From NCBI GenBank assembly GCA_024734495.1, contig JALMQS010000070.1, positions 17,298,306 to 17,362,305 on the forward strand: a stretch of 64,000 nucleotides of DNA, written 5' to 3'. This DNA comes from Forficula auricularia (Eukaryota > Arthropoda > Insecta > Dermaptera > Forficulidae). Positions 11,085 to 21,773 of this stretch are shown here, in pieces. Under the pieces are notes generated by a model that ran no database searches, was not told where the DNA came from, and worked only from the letters and a program-made list of their open reading frames with translations. Both the position numbers and the translations under genes were made by a program. Within the stretch, counting starts at the first letter, position 1. Every line of letters begins with the position of its first letter.

Positions 11085-12250
11085 TAGAGACCGGATTTTT
11101 ATGCAGTAAAATCTGCCAAAATATGCAGTTAAAAATGCTGAAATATGCAAGTAATATGCAGTATACGTTGAAATATGCAAAAAAATATGCAGTAAAAGAT
11201 ATCCAAATAAATTTTTTTATGCACTAAAAAATTAAAATTGAAGACAAAAAGACTATATATTTGAAGGAATGCTATGAAAGGAATAAAATGATAAAGTAAG
11301 CTACAGACACCAAGTGTTAAATATGTACTTTTATTGCGTAAAAAATTTCACAAAATTCTCATGACATTTAATATATTAAAAAATCTTTAAACTCAAAGAA
11401 ATAATAGGTGCTCTTGAATAAAATCAACATAATAAATTATAATCTTTCAAAAATGTGAACGAAAAAAATACGGGAAGGGGGGGGTAGTTTTATTTAACAG
11501 AAAGCGATTGTATTGGTTTTATTTTTTATATTAACAAGCTTTTCTTATTGACGTACAAATAAAAAAAAATAATAAACTAATAGAGAAATAATAATGCAAA
11601 ATTTGATCGGCTATAATCTGATCCCTATACTAATTTACACACACGAACACTTAATGGACAAAATGGACTATAGTTCCTGAAGGCCATTAAAAAAAGAAAT
11701 AATTAACAAAGGATCTCAAAAATGATTAAAATTTGATTGTAATTGTGAATAATTTATGTTTACAAGTATTTTTCTAAATTATCTTCAGGATATTATGTCT
11801 ACGGTCACTTGAAATGGATTTATAGGATGAAAAGAAGCGGTCCACATCCACAGTACTGGGGGCGAATTTAAACAAACTTAAAACCCCACTTTTATTTTGA
11901 AAGAAAAAGATTGCATACTTTTCGGCATTTTCGAGTAAAGTATAATATCTAATAAAGTCAAAGTACAACTGAATAATAAGAAAAATAAGTGGATTGTTGT
12001 TTTTAGCTATGTTTACATCCTTTGTAATCCATCCAACACTACACTCTTGTAGTTGAGGCCTATTGTTGTTTTCTTCGAATTTAAATTAGTGTGTCCCCTT
12101 GTTTTATTTCTTCTTTTTTTCATTCTTTCTCCGAAAAGTTAATTTTAAAACATCTGTATTTGGCGCAAAATATGCAATATCCTTCCAATTTGCAATTTTA
12201 TGCAATATTACTCAAATATGCAAAAATATAATATAATAAATAGCGGAGCT
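11085..12250 (-). mobile_element. Decayed hAT-like transposon with ATGCA subterminal repeats
   Basis: Both ends are crowded with copies of TATGCA: at least eight between 11,100 and 11,222 and about five, in the opposite sense or mixed, between 12,165 and 12,225. Clustered subterminal motifs of this sort are typical transposase binding arrays of hAT elements. Between them lies a minus-strand remnant of a hAT C-terminal domain (11,774-11,968). Exact ends and target duplication cannot be fixed. Confidence 0.5.
11774..11968 (-). pseudogene. hAT transposase C-terminal dimerisation domain remnant
   Basis: The 64-residue frame ends with FAPSTVDVDRFFSSYKSI and then SSDRRHNI. This matches the pattern (S)VDVER-F-S-YK-L-DRR-N seen near the C-terminus of hAT-like transposases and of host proteins derived from them. 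The match is to a remembered family pattern; no search was run. Only this end of the protein is left; neither the RNase H core nor a BED finger is visible, so it is a fossil. Confidence 0.5.
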
Positions 12251-12582
12251 GAAAAAATTGAATTTTGTGATAGTTATACCTAAATCTTGGATGGCGGAAA
12301 TATAAGCAATTCGCAATTTCTCTTGAATCGTGCATGTAAAAAGATTGAGGAAAAATCCTTGAACCAAATTCGGCACTTAATCCGCTATGATTCTTATTGG
12401 ATTTTCAAGGTTGTTTTTACTATTCAAGATGAAACGAAAAATGACCGTTCGAAAATAATCACAAATCATTTCAACAGTCTAAAATTTATTTACTTATAAA
12501 AATAGCATTAATAAGAACATCAAGAATTAAGAGTATTGAAAAAAAATAGTGTATGAAAGGTAGGAAAAAGTACCGTGTACAC
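12251..12582. other. Gap
   Basis: A 70-codon frame (12,287-12,499) is open but has no recognisable motif; I treat it as chance. Confidence 0.35.
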
Positions 12583-13036
12583 TAGAGTGGTCCTTATTTT
12601 GGGCATTTTTGAATTTTTAAGCTGAAAGAGGTTCATATGGTTCGGTAGACTTTATTGATAGTAGCTATCAATAATCATTTTTACAGATTTTTAGCTATTA
12701 TAATTTTGGAGTCTATAACTTACTAACATTAAGATATAGCAGTATTTTATCTAGCTGTAACTCCAAAATTATAATGGCTAAAAATCGGTAAAAATTCTGA
12801 GCGAAAGCTACTATCAATAAACTCAAAAGAATTTCAAATTTTTTAAATCATTATTTTGGTCGGAATAAAAAAATTGATCGTACAACGCCAAAAAACTCCA
12901 TGTTATTTAAATGGGAAACTTGCATCGCTATTAAAAATGAGATAGAGACTTGAAACTTGGAGGATATTTTTTTTTAATATTTATTTCGAACCATATGAGC
13001 CTCTGTCAGCGTAAAAATTCGAAAATATCCAACCTA
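12583..13036. mobile_element. hAT-like fold-back MITE with 8-bp target duplication
   Basis: Terminal inverted repeats begin TAGAGTGGTCCTTATTTT on the left; the right end read inwards is TAGGTTGGATATTTTCGAAT. The flanks are GTGTACAC (12,575-12,582) and GTGTATAT (13,037-13,044), an 8-bp duplication with two later changes; eight bases is the hAT signature. The interior is itself folded: GTAGACTTTATTGATAGTAG is inverted near 12,809-12,824. A longer relative lies at 32,627-33,272. No coding sequence. Confidence 0.7.
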
Positions 13037-13044
13037 GTGTATAT

Positions 13045-15104
13045 GTCTACACTGTCTAAAATTTTTTTGAGATTTGTTCTAAATTAAACGTTATGTTCCT
13101 CGTGAAAATATAATTTTATCACCGTTTTTTTATATCATTTTTTTCGTAGCGTAATCCATAGCGTTTATTGAAATAACTATTTTGCTAAAAGATAGCATAT
13201 GTAATAAACGTAATGGACAATTTATTGAATCATCATTAAGAGTGTATACAGTTCCGAGACTGGTTTTAAGTGTTTGGTCCCCTGCTTATATTCTAATCTA
13301 AACTATGAGAACTCTTTCAATTCTATAAAAGTCCGCTTCTTATAACGTTTATTAGGTGAGGAAAATATTCTAATCTAGGTCTTGCACTTCCAAAAGGTAT
13401 AAAATATCTCTCAGAAATCTTTCGGATCTCAAAGTACGCCCTAATATCTACCTTCTTCACTTTCTTAGATTCATTCATAATGTTCTCTCTTCTCTAATTT
13501 TAACGAAAGCTTTCTCATTTCTAATTCTCCCAACTAAATATAATCTAAAAGATACATTAATTAAATCACGAATTCTATAATTTTATACGATCATAAAAGT
13601 CTCTAGAAAAGAGCAAAAACAAGTATGGCGACCCTGATTGAGCAAGAACGCTGAAACTTTGGACATAGGTTCAACTTTTCAATAAAAACGTTTGCGCCAA
13701 ACTTCTAATCTTTAGCTACAACCAACCAGAGTTCCCTATATAATTTTTTCAGCATTTTTCATCTAGTAGTGAGCCCAAAATCCAACAGTAAACCTTTGCA
13801 ATTGTAAATCGACACATTTTGCACCAAAACGAACTCCTTTCAGTTGTTCATCTCATTGTGATTATCAGAATTCAAATGGACATTTGAAAATGACTTTCTT
13901 TACATTTTGGGCATATCTAAACACGATTATATTCAGAAAAAATGAAAATTTCAATACTCAGTTGAGTGAAGTGTGCTTATCAATGAAAAGAATTCATAGA
14001 AACGTAGAAATTTAACGATTTTCCGATTTGGTAAGGATTTAAGGAAGATTAAAATTTAATAAAGTGAGTGAATAAATTTTTAACCTATTTCAATAATGTA
14101 CAAGAAAATTAAAAAAAAATATATATAAAATTATACTATTATTTAATTTATTAAACGTATAAGCTAAGTTGTAAATCAAAGTGTTAGATACTAACTAATC
14201 TATTTTAAGAATTAGCAAAGAAAAAGTGACAAATTTAGTTCTATTTACTGTCTGAATGAAATATCACTTAAAGTACTTACTTATCTCTTAAATGAAGAAA
14301 CAATTTGAAAAGTATTTTAGACTGATTGTAAAAATTAAAGAATTACGACCAATTTACGTAAAAGGGTAAAGCGGTTTTCAGATAAAGAGAAAGATCGGGG
14401 CGTAATTTGTAAAGTCTTATAATCAAGCACCTCTGAAAAATTGGCACAGATCAATTAAAGGTTGTTTTTTTGTTTTTATTATAATGATATTAATACAAAG
14501 TTGCATCAAAAAGGTACAACGTCTATAGTCGGAGATGGACCTTTCTTCGTAAAAAGAATGAAGTAGGTTAAAAGGGATTGGGTCAGGTTGATAATTTTAT
14601 AATTTTAATTTTGTATATCCCCTATTTAAGATCTAATTTCAATCACAATATAATAATCTCCTATTCTCATCATAATAAAAAGCTACATTGTAATTTCGTT
14701 TTGATATTTTTTCTGGATTAAGAAGTCAATGTATCACATGGAATGTTTTTTCACATTTTTCGGGGGTATTAGCTTCTCTGGTAGCAAGTATTTTTCATTT
14801 TTTATCTTAGTATATTGCTAAACCAATTTATTATAAAAAAAGGTGTGAATATGGGCTCCCAATTTTGTTATTATTCATAAAAATTTTATTTTAGTTTAAA
14901 AATCACCGAAATGATCAAACAACGTTTAAGTAAGACTTTTAGAGCATTTCTCGAATTACAATATAAGTATATACATATTTAAATAGGTATTGTAAAAATA
15001 TTTTTGTTCAATATTGCACTTTTTGATAAAAAATCCTTGTGCTGAGTAATATGGGCGGCATAGTTTTTGAAAAAAAAAACAACTCAGATTCGCGAAAAAA
15101 CATA
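13045..15104. other. Two-kilobase stretch without supported genes
   Basis: Long AT-rich stretch with no frame of note on either strand. At 13,250-13,560 the minus strand has short broken frames that could be a very old LINE or gene remnant, but nothing is recognisable. Confidence 0.4.
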
Positions 15105-15290
15105 CATTAGAGTCTCACTAATCCGTGCGTCCAATAATCCGGCATCCTCCGCTTGCAATTTGGTATCCGTTTGTATCCATATCGTTTATTTGATTTATTA
15201 TGAATTTTCTATACAATCCAGTAATCTGAACATTCCGATAATCTGGCACCTCCTAGTTTTTAATAGTGCCGGATTAGTGAGACTCTACTG
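15105..15290. mobile_element. pogo/Tigger-like MITE, TA target site
   Basis: A 186-bp element whose ends are inverted repeats: CATTAGAGTCTCACTAATCC on the left and GGATTAGTGAGACTCTACTG on the right. It is flanked by TA on both sides (15,103-15,104 and 15,291-15,292). Ends of the CAGTAGAGTCTCACTAATCCG type with TA duplication belong to Tigger/pogo MITEs. No transposase. Confidence 0.75.
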
Positions 15291-15893
15291 TATTTTTATA
15301 CCATAATTGATAGAAATAATAGAAAACACGGAATTGTTAATCAACCTTGAAAATGCAAATTAAGAAAAAATATTGGGAGAGGTATCTGTGGAAGTGGATC
15401 TTAAACAGTTGAAGGTTGTTGGTCGCGGGGAGAGACGTTGGCTTCACTTGACGAGAGAATAAAATATTTCGCTTTGTAATCACGTCTTCAATTTGAATTT
15501 TCTTCTTTTATTTTCTGAGCGTAAAATACTTTGTTGCTCAGACGCTAGAAAAATTATCACTAATCACGAAAAATCACTTCAAATTTTCCCCAATTTTTAT
15601 TAAATTACCAATTAATGATCAGTTGATTAGGATCCGTCCATAAATTACCTCACACGAATTTCAAGATTTTTTTAGACTCCTGTGTCCTATCCTGTCATAT
15701 TTTCACTGAGCTCCCCCCTGTATTGTGACGTCACACTATCACTATAATACTATAAATACCCTAAAATTTAATAATTGTAGAAATATTTTTTTATTAATTT
15801 AACTCAACTAAAGGGATTTAATATATTTTAAGTTTAACTTTTATTTATATCATTTAACCCATTATTCATTATTACCTACTATTATTATTGCTG
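15291..15893. other. Gap
   Basis: AT-rich, nothing recognised. Confidence 0.4.
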
Positions 15894-15953
15894 AATAAAG
15901 TAAAGGGTGTGTAGTTTCACAGTGAATGAAATAAAACTCAAAGAGGTTTATAC

Positions 15954-15996
15954 AAACTCAATATATTTCCGAATATTAGTCCATCATCAGGAGTTT
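15954..15996 (-). ncRNA. Hammerhead-like self-cleaving RNA motif
   Basis: On the minus strand: AAACTC, CTGATGA, a 14-nt stem II region (GGA pairing with a partly changed partner), GAAA, TATATT, GAGTTT. AAACTC and GAGTTT pair to make stem I. GAAATATATT gives a minimal stem III (AU/AU) with a UU before stem I, a permitted NUH. There is one extra base between CTGATGA and stem II compared with the textbook core. Activity is inferred, not shown. Confidence 0.4.
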
Positions 15997-16219
15997 ACAA
16001 GTTAAAACTTGTTTTAACCTGTTTTTTATTTTACTTAGGGAAAGGGGTGTATGTTTTAGGTGAAACACGATATTAAAATTAATAAAGTAAAGGGTGTGTA
16101 GTTTCACAGTGAATTAAATAAAATTCAAAGAGGTTTATACAAACTCAATATATTTTGGATTATAAGTCCACCATAAGGATTTTACAAGTTAAAACTTGTT
16201 TTAACCTGTTTTAACTTGT

Positions 16220-16262
16220 AAACTCCTGATGATGGACTAATAATCCGAAATATATTGAGTTT
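16220..16262 (+). ncRNA. Hammerhead-like self-cleaving RNA motif
   Basis: The plus strand has AAACTC (16,220-16,225), CTGATGA (16,226-16,232), stem II GGA...TCC, GAAA (16,247-16,250), TATATT and GAGTTT (16,257-16,262), which pairs with AAACTC. It is the inverted partner of the motif at 15,954-15,996 and shares its extra base before stem II. Confidence 0.45.
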
Positions 16263-16375
16263 GTATAAACCTCTTTGAGTTTTATTTCATTCACTTTGAA
16301 ACTACACACCCTTTACTTTATTAATTAATATCATGTTTCACCTAAAACCTACACCAATTTCCCTAAGTAAAATAT

Positions 16376-16723
16376 TATTATTGCATTATAAATAAATTTA
16401 AAACCTAAGTAAGTTGTTCTTTTTTTGAAAAGAAATTTCCATCCATTTTTTAAAAAGATAAGACACTCAAATTTTCATATTAAAAAATATATTTTAAAAT
16501 TTCTAAAAAATTTTAATTTGATTTTTGTGACATCACAATTTTTAAGATCTCCGGGCTCCCCAGTCACATTTTGTCACAAATTAGATATGCCCCTCCCCCC
16601 TTAGTGTGTGACATAGCTTATGGACGCCCCATTAAGAAAATAAATACTTTTTATAAAAATTTTAAACCAAAACCTTACTGTATCAATTCAGAAATTATTA
16701 TTTGATTATTTTTAATTAATATA
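16376..16723. other. Gap
   Basis: AT-rich, no feature recognised. Confidence 0.4.
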
Positions 16724-17969
16724 TAAGGTTGGCAACTAAGTAATTGCGGATTTCACTCATAGATGGCTTCAGATGAATTTTTAGGTTTGCTGGCGTAGTC
16801 CAAATGTAAAACACATTTTGTTATTTGATAGTTGGCAATTCAGCTGTCAATCAGTAAAAAACGTTTTTTGATCGGTTGCGTAGTTTTCGTTTGGCGTTCG
16901 TTGAAAAATGGAAAATCAAAAGGAACATTTTCGTTATATTTTGCTTTTTTATTTCCGCAAAGGGAAAAACGCATTGCAAGCTCACAAAAAGTTATGTGCT
17001 GTTTATGGCGACGAAACCTTAAAAGAACGGCAGTGTCAAAATTGGTTTGCCAAATTTCGTTCTGGTGATTTTTCACTCAAAGATGAAAAACGTTCTGGTC
17101 GTCCAGTTGAAGTTGATGACGACCTAATCAAAGCAATAACCGATTCGGATCGTCACAGTACAACACGTGAGATTGCAGAGAAGCTTCATGTATCACATAC
17201 ATGCATTGAAAATCACTTAAAACAACTTGGCTATGTTCAAAAACTCGATACATGGGTTCCTCACGAACTGAAAGAAACGCATTTAACGCAACGCATTAAC
17301 AGCTGCGATTTGCTAAAGAAACGTAATGAAAATGATCCATTTTAAAACGACTGATAACTGGCGATGAAAATGGGTTGTTTACAACAATATCAAGAGGAAA
17401 AGATCGTGGAGCAGGCCAGGTGAACCAGCTCAAACAACATCAAAAGCTGGTTTCATCAAAAGAAGGTTTTGTTATCAGTTTGGTGGGATTACAAAGGAAT
17501 TGTCTACTTTGAACTCTTACCACCCAGCCGAACGATCAATTCTGTTGTCTACATTGAACAACTAACGAAATTAAACAATGCAGTTGAAGAAAAGCGGGCC
17601 GAATTGACAAATCGAAAAGGTGTTGTATTCCATCATGACAATGCAAGGCCACACACATCTTTGGTCGGCAAAAATTATTGGAGCTTGGTTGGGATGTTTT
17701 GCAACATCCACCATATAGTCCTGACCTTGCACCATCTGATTACTTTTTATTTCGATCTTTACAAAACTCCTTGAATGGTAAAAATTTCACTAATGATGAT
17801 GATGTCAAATCGTATCTGATTCAGTTTTTTGCAAATAAAAACCAGAAGTTTTATGAACGTGGGATTATGATGCTGCCTGAAAGATGGCAAAAGGTCATTG
17901 ATCAAAATGGGCAATACATTACAGAATAAAGTTATTTAGTTCCATGAAAAAATTGTCTTTGATTTTCTA
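16724..17969 (+). mobile_element. mariner transposon, mellifera-type, 3' terminus lost
   Basis: The left terminal repeat starts after TA with AAGGTTGGCAACTAAGTAAT and continues TGCGGATTT, the known end of mellifera-subfamily mariners. The transposase region follows. The 3' side keeps the usual GAATAAAGTTATTTAGTTCC and TGTCTTTGATTTTCT stretch, but the right terminal repeat expected next (ending GTTGCCAACC) is absent, so the element is truncated there. It cannot move itself and is a defective substrate. Confidence 0.85.
16908..17929 (+). pseudogene. mariner transposase (DD34D), frameshifted
   Basis: Starts MENQKEHFRYILLFYFRKGK with the paired N-terminal helix-turn-helix regions (QCQNWFAKFRSGDFSLKD, then REIAEKLHVSHTCIENHLK). 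The DDE/D core follows in other frames: TGDE at about 17,357, HHDNARPH at about 17,632 and YSPDLAPSDY at about 17,715, the mariner D-D34D signature. At least four single- or few-base indels break the frame: near 17,341 (T run), near 17,375 (A run), near 17,450 and near 17,672 after HTSLV. The intact protein would be about 340-350 residues and would cut and paste the element at TA sites. Encoded function is therefore lost; identity is very secure. Confidence 0.9.
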
Positions 17970-18163
17970 AATAGTTTAGGTAAGTAATAATTAATAATAA
18001 ATTTGAATCTAATTAGAAATACGAATTAATTTTCTATCTAAAAGAGGAGGTGAGGAAAAAAGTGTACTAAATTCTGCTGAGAATGAAATACTGTAAAATA
18101 TTGTTACTGCTACTGGGAGAGGAGACAGAGGCTAATGTCACATTGAATTTCCTTCACTGACTT

Positions 18164-18214
18164 TTCAAAACCCTGAAGAAGGAGGGAATAAACCTCAGAA
18201 ACGTCGGCTTTGAA
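18164..18214 (+). ncRNA. Hammerhead-like motif with GTC cleavage triplet
   Basis: TTCAAAACC (18,164-18,172), CTGAAGA (18,173-18,179), a stem II candidate GAGG...CCTC, then GAAACGTC (18,198-18,205) and GGCTTTGAA (18,206-18,214). The first and last blocks pair in 8 of 9 positions as stem I, and cleavage would follow GTC. This is the best match to a type I minimal hammerhead in the window. The last base before GAAA looks mutated (A where a C would close stem II), so it may be inactive. It stands directly before a family A repeat. Confidence 0.45.
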
Positions 18215-18720
18215 TAAAAAAGGTAGTTAGCTCAAAAACTATGTGAACATAAAACGAAATTCAAATGTAGTTTAGATCTATTGAGATCAAAAGCTGATTA
18301 GATTTTTGTTGAAATCGAACCCAAAATTAAGGGTGGGGGAGGTAAAAATTAAAATTATAAGATTTTCAAACTAAAAAAAAAAAAAAACAAGAAAAATGAT
18401 ATCTATAATAAAAAAGAGAGTTATTATTTTCTTCGGGGGCCGAAATTGCGGGGGTTCAAATAAAAAAAACTATCAATATAAGTTGTAGACCCTTCAATCG
18501 ATTTGTACGAAATTTCGCATGTGCACCCTATATAACCTTATGAAAATGACTCACCATAGTGATATTGAAGTGACCAAACAAAGGGGGGTGGGGGGATTAA
18601 AAATATTTTCAAACAAAAATGGAAGAAAAGTGATATTTCTTATAAAATAGTCTCATAATTAAAAGGAGATATTATTAATTGATAATAGACCCAAAATTAA
18701 GAGGGGGTAAATATCTATTC
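18215..18720 (+). repeat. Repeat family A copy
   Basis: Same phrases as the other copies: GCTCAAAAACTA, CAAATGTAGTTTAGATC, CCCAAAATTAAGGGTGGGGG. Includes AGGGGGGTGGGGGG at about 18,582. Non-coding. Confidence 0.65.
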
Positions 18721-20090
18721 AAATTTCATATCTATGAAATATTTTCTTTTATCTTTTATATTAAATAGTTTTTATTAGAATATTTTCATTTTAAAGGGTA
18801 GTTTATTTGACGTCTAATTTGAAAAAACGCTAATCACTACTTTCAAAATATTATTGAAAATATAAAATTAATAAATATTATAAAACAATCTTTTAATAAT
18901 AATTATATTCAATTTTGAACGAAATTGATTTATTAGTTTTTAAGACAATGGTAAAAAGCAAGAAAACCGAAACAAATGACTCTCTGATGCCGGGTGACTT
19001 GCGACCCAGCCTCTTGATAAAATAGACCAAAATAATTATAACTGAGAAATAAATCGATCTTATTTTGTCGATTTCCTCTATCTGAAGGTTCACACTATGT
19101 CTTTTATATAAGAAAATAGCATTTTGATTAAGAATTTTATAGTTTAAAAGAAATTGTATTAAAAGATTCAATTTCTTCTCCCCGGGAGCGAATTAACTAG
19201 AAATGGCCAACAATTTTATTTTTTTTCTCATTAGATATTTATTCAAATCTATTTAAATTTCATATCTGTGTGTTATTTTCATTTATTTTTTATATCAGAT
19301 AATTATTATTAGGAAATTTGCATTTTAAAGGGTAGTTTATTTGAAGTCCAATTTGAAAATACGCTATAACTCCGTTGAAAATTTTATAAAAAATATGAAA
19401 TTAATAGATATTATAAAACAATTAATTATTAATCATTTAATACCATTTTGAACGAAATTAATTTGGTACTTTTCGAGAAAATTGTCAAAAACCATCTGGA
19501 CCGTCAAAAAACGATGTTTTTTGAAAGCACGAGATGGGTTTGAAAAAAAACTAAAAAAGTTATATGAAAAGAAACATTGACTTGTGACATGGAGGTGAAT
19601 TTTAAAATGTTTCTAAAATGGCCTATCATACGCGGTTTTCGGGGTTTTTGACGATTTTCTCGAAAAGTACTCAATCAATTTCGTTGAAAATGGTATTAAA
19701 TGATTCACAATTAATTCTTTAATATCTATTAATTTCATATTTTTTAAAAAAAGTTCAACGGAGTTATTAGCGTTTTTTCCAAATTGGACTTCAAGTAAAC
19801 TATCCTATAAAATAGTAATTTCCTAAAAATCATTATTTTATATAAAAGATAAATAAAAATAACACACAGATATGAAATTTCAATAGATTTGAATAAATAT
19901 CTAATGAGAAAAAATAAAACTGTTGGCCATTTCTAGTTGATTCGCTTTCGGAGAGAAGAAATTGAATCTTTTCATACAATTTTTTTTAAACTACAAAATT
20001 CTTAATCAAAGTGCTATTTCCTTATATAATAGACATACTGTGAACATTCAGATAGATGAAATCGATAAAATTAGATCGATTTCTTTTTCA
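18715..20090. repeat. Large fold-back element (arms about 450 bp)
   Basis: The arms at about 19,046-19,500 and 19,640-20,085 are reverse complements over most of their length (CATTAGATATTTATTCAAAT against ATTTGAATAAATATCTAATG; GAAGAAATTGAATCTTTT near the ends). The loop is about 140 bp. An extra partial copy of the left arm lies at 18,715-18,930. Frames inside (18,893-19,171, 20,056-20,295) come from the palindrome or chance. A fold-back mobile element or inverted duplication. Confidence 0.75.
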
Positions 20091-20584
20091 TTTGGACTGT
20101 TATAATCAGAGGATGTCTCACCATCAGACACCTTATTTGTCATTGATTCAAGTCAATTCACTCTACAATATTGGAATATTTTTTAACGCGCAAACTATTG
20201 ATCTTAGACATTTTACTTATATGAACTTTTCTGTTGGAAATGAAATCTTCTTTAATAAAGATCATTATATAAATCTGTGTGACTCAAAGGTTTAGGCAGT
20301 GATGGTGAAATTTATGATGAAAGTTAGATAAATCCTGCTCTAGAGGCAAAGATATTCTACATATTCAAAAACTTTAATGAAAAAACATTTTGATATTTTA
20401 ATTTACTAAAATTAAGTTCATTATCTATAATTCGCTCCGATGACTATTTAAATATCTAGAGAAGATTCTTCTTCTTCAAGTGACATATTCGATTTCGAGA
20501 CTCCACGATTACTGTGGAGAATATCCTCTCCATTGTAATTTTCCAGGGAAAATTTTTCACAGGGGTAGTTTCCCATTGATATTG
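20091..20584. other. Gap
   Basis: No supported gene. The 79-codon frame ending at 20,295 has no recognisable motif. Confidence 0.4.
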
Positions 20585-21180
20585 ATAGTGACCAAAAAAG
20601 GGGGGGTGGGGGGACGGTTTTTATTAAAAAAATTGAGCGAAACCATGTCGTTACTCAGTCTACAAAAACATCCTCTAAAAAATTATATTTTTCGAGATAT
20701 TGACTGTTTTCTCAAAATGTCTATTAGTACGTTAGTACGTGCGTGCGATACCAAATTGTTGTGGACGCTCGAACTCAAAAACTAGTCTGAATATCAAAAC
20801 GAAATTTCACATGTAGTTTTCGTGCATTGAGATTAAGAGCTAATTAGATTTTGGTTGAAATCGGACCCAAAATTAAAAGGGGTTTAAAATAAAAACTATA
20901 AGAATTTCACACTTAAAAACAAGAAAAAGGAAATATACTATAAAATGATCTTATAATAACGAAAAGATTATTATATTTTATTGGAAACAAAATTAGGGTG
21001 GATGGGGGGGGGATCAAAAAATAAAATCTAGGCCCTTGGACCAAACCGAACCAAATATTGAATAATTTTGGTTAAGTTTTTGCACTTTTAGTCCTCTGGG
21101 GGCTCACTGATTATGTATACAAAATTTGGTTGAGTTTGATACAAGAATTGTATTTTTTGACCCTGCATCCTCTAAATGAT
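20585..21180 (+). repeat. Repeat family A copy
   Basis: AAAAAATTGAGCGAAACCATG, CTCGAACTCAAAAACTAG, TTTCACATGTAGTTTTCG and GGACCCAAAATTAAAAGGGG, followed by a G run and TGATTATGTATACAAAATTTGG. Non-coding. Confidence 0.65.
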
Positions 21181-21700
21181 TTGATTAAATATTAAATATA
21201 AGAGGTGGGCCAAGCATATGATAACTTTAGAATCACGCTTTCCGTGGCGCCGCGAATTGACGACGGATTCTTATAGAACTCGTCAAAATAAGACGAAAAT
21301 CAAAAATGGTGTAGGTTCTTGGTGAAACATACTTAAATAAAGTAAAGAAATTAAAAAAATTTAATCTTCTTGACTACCTATATAGGTATATACTATATTT
21401 TTACATGTTCTATTTTTTAGTTGCCAACATAATAGACTTCATTTCACCTGCCCCCTCCTGTCCATAGCTGGGCACGCCCATGGTTTTAGCTGTAAAAATA
21501 TCTAAATAGTACTAATTAGAAAACAAGTAGAAGTTTTCAAAATATACCTAAATGATGAAAAAAATGCAATCGAGAACCAATCCACCACCTATTCAAATTA
21601 GATTAAATCAATGTAGAGATGAATTTAAAATAGCTACTATAAATAAATTGAGAAAAATTTTATGTTAATTTTCTTTGGGTTGGGGAGAGGGGAATCCCTC
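21181..21700. other. Upstream flank of the esterase gene
   Basis: No other gene between repeat A and the esterase. A purine-rich, G-rich patch (about 21,675-21,705) directly precedes the TATA-like box. Confidence 0.4.
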
Positions 21701-21709
21701 CCTCCAGCT

Positions 21710-21773
21710 TATAAGTAGATGACGAATATTCAAATCCATTCATTCTTTTATTGGTAGGATAACGAATACAATC
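21710..21773 (+). promoter_or_regulatory. Candidate core promoter and 5' UTR of the esterase
   Basis: TATAAG at 21,710-21,715 lies about 60 bp upstream of the start codon. A start of transcription about 30 bp downstream (CATTCATTC region, about 21,738-21,748) would give a short leader of 25-35 bases. Inferred from spacing only. Confidence 0.4.

Larger units (their letters stand above)
15894..16375. repeat. Tandem plus inverted 186-bp units with hammerhead-like cores
   Basis: Unit 1 starts at AATAAAGTAAAGGGTGTG (about 15,894) and unit 2 repeats it about 186 bp downstream. A third unit is inverted, ending at CACACCCTTTACTTTATT at about 16,321. Each unit has AAACTCAATATATT next to a TTTC...CATCATCAG block, which on the complementary strand is CTGATGA-stem-GAAA. 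Short direct tandem units carrying such cores recall animal retrozymes and Penelope-like terminal repeats. Unit 2 has a decayed core (CTTATGG, AAAA). Confidence 0.6.

Noticed and set aside
16832..17076. Other-frame and antisense frames at the mariner start
   Set aside because: Shadows of the transposase frame beginning at 16,908.
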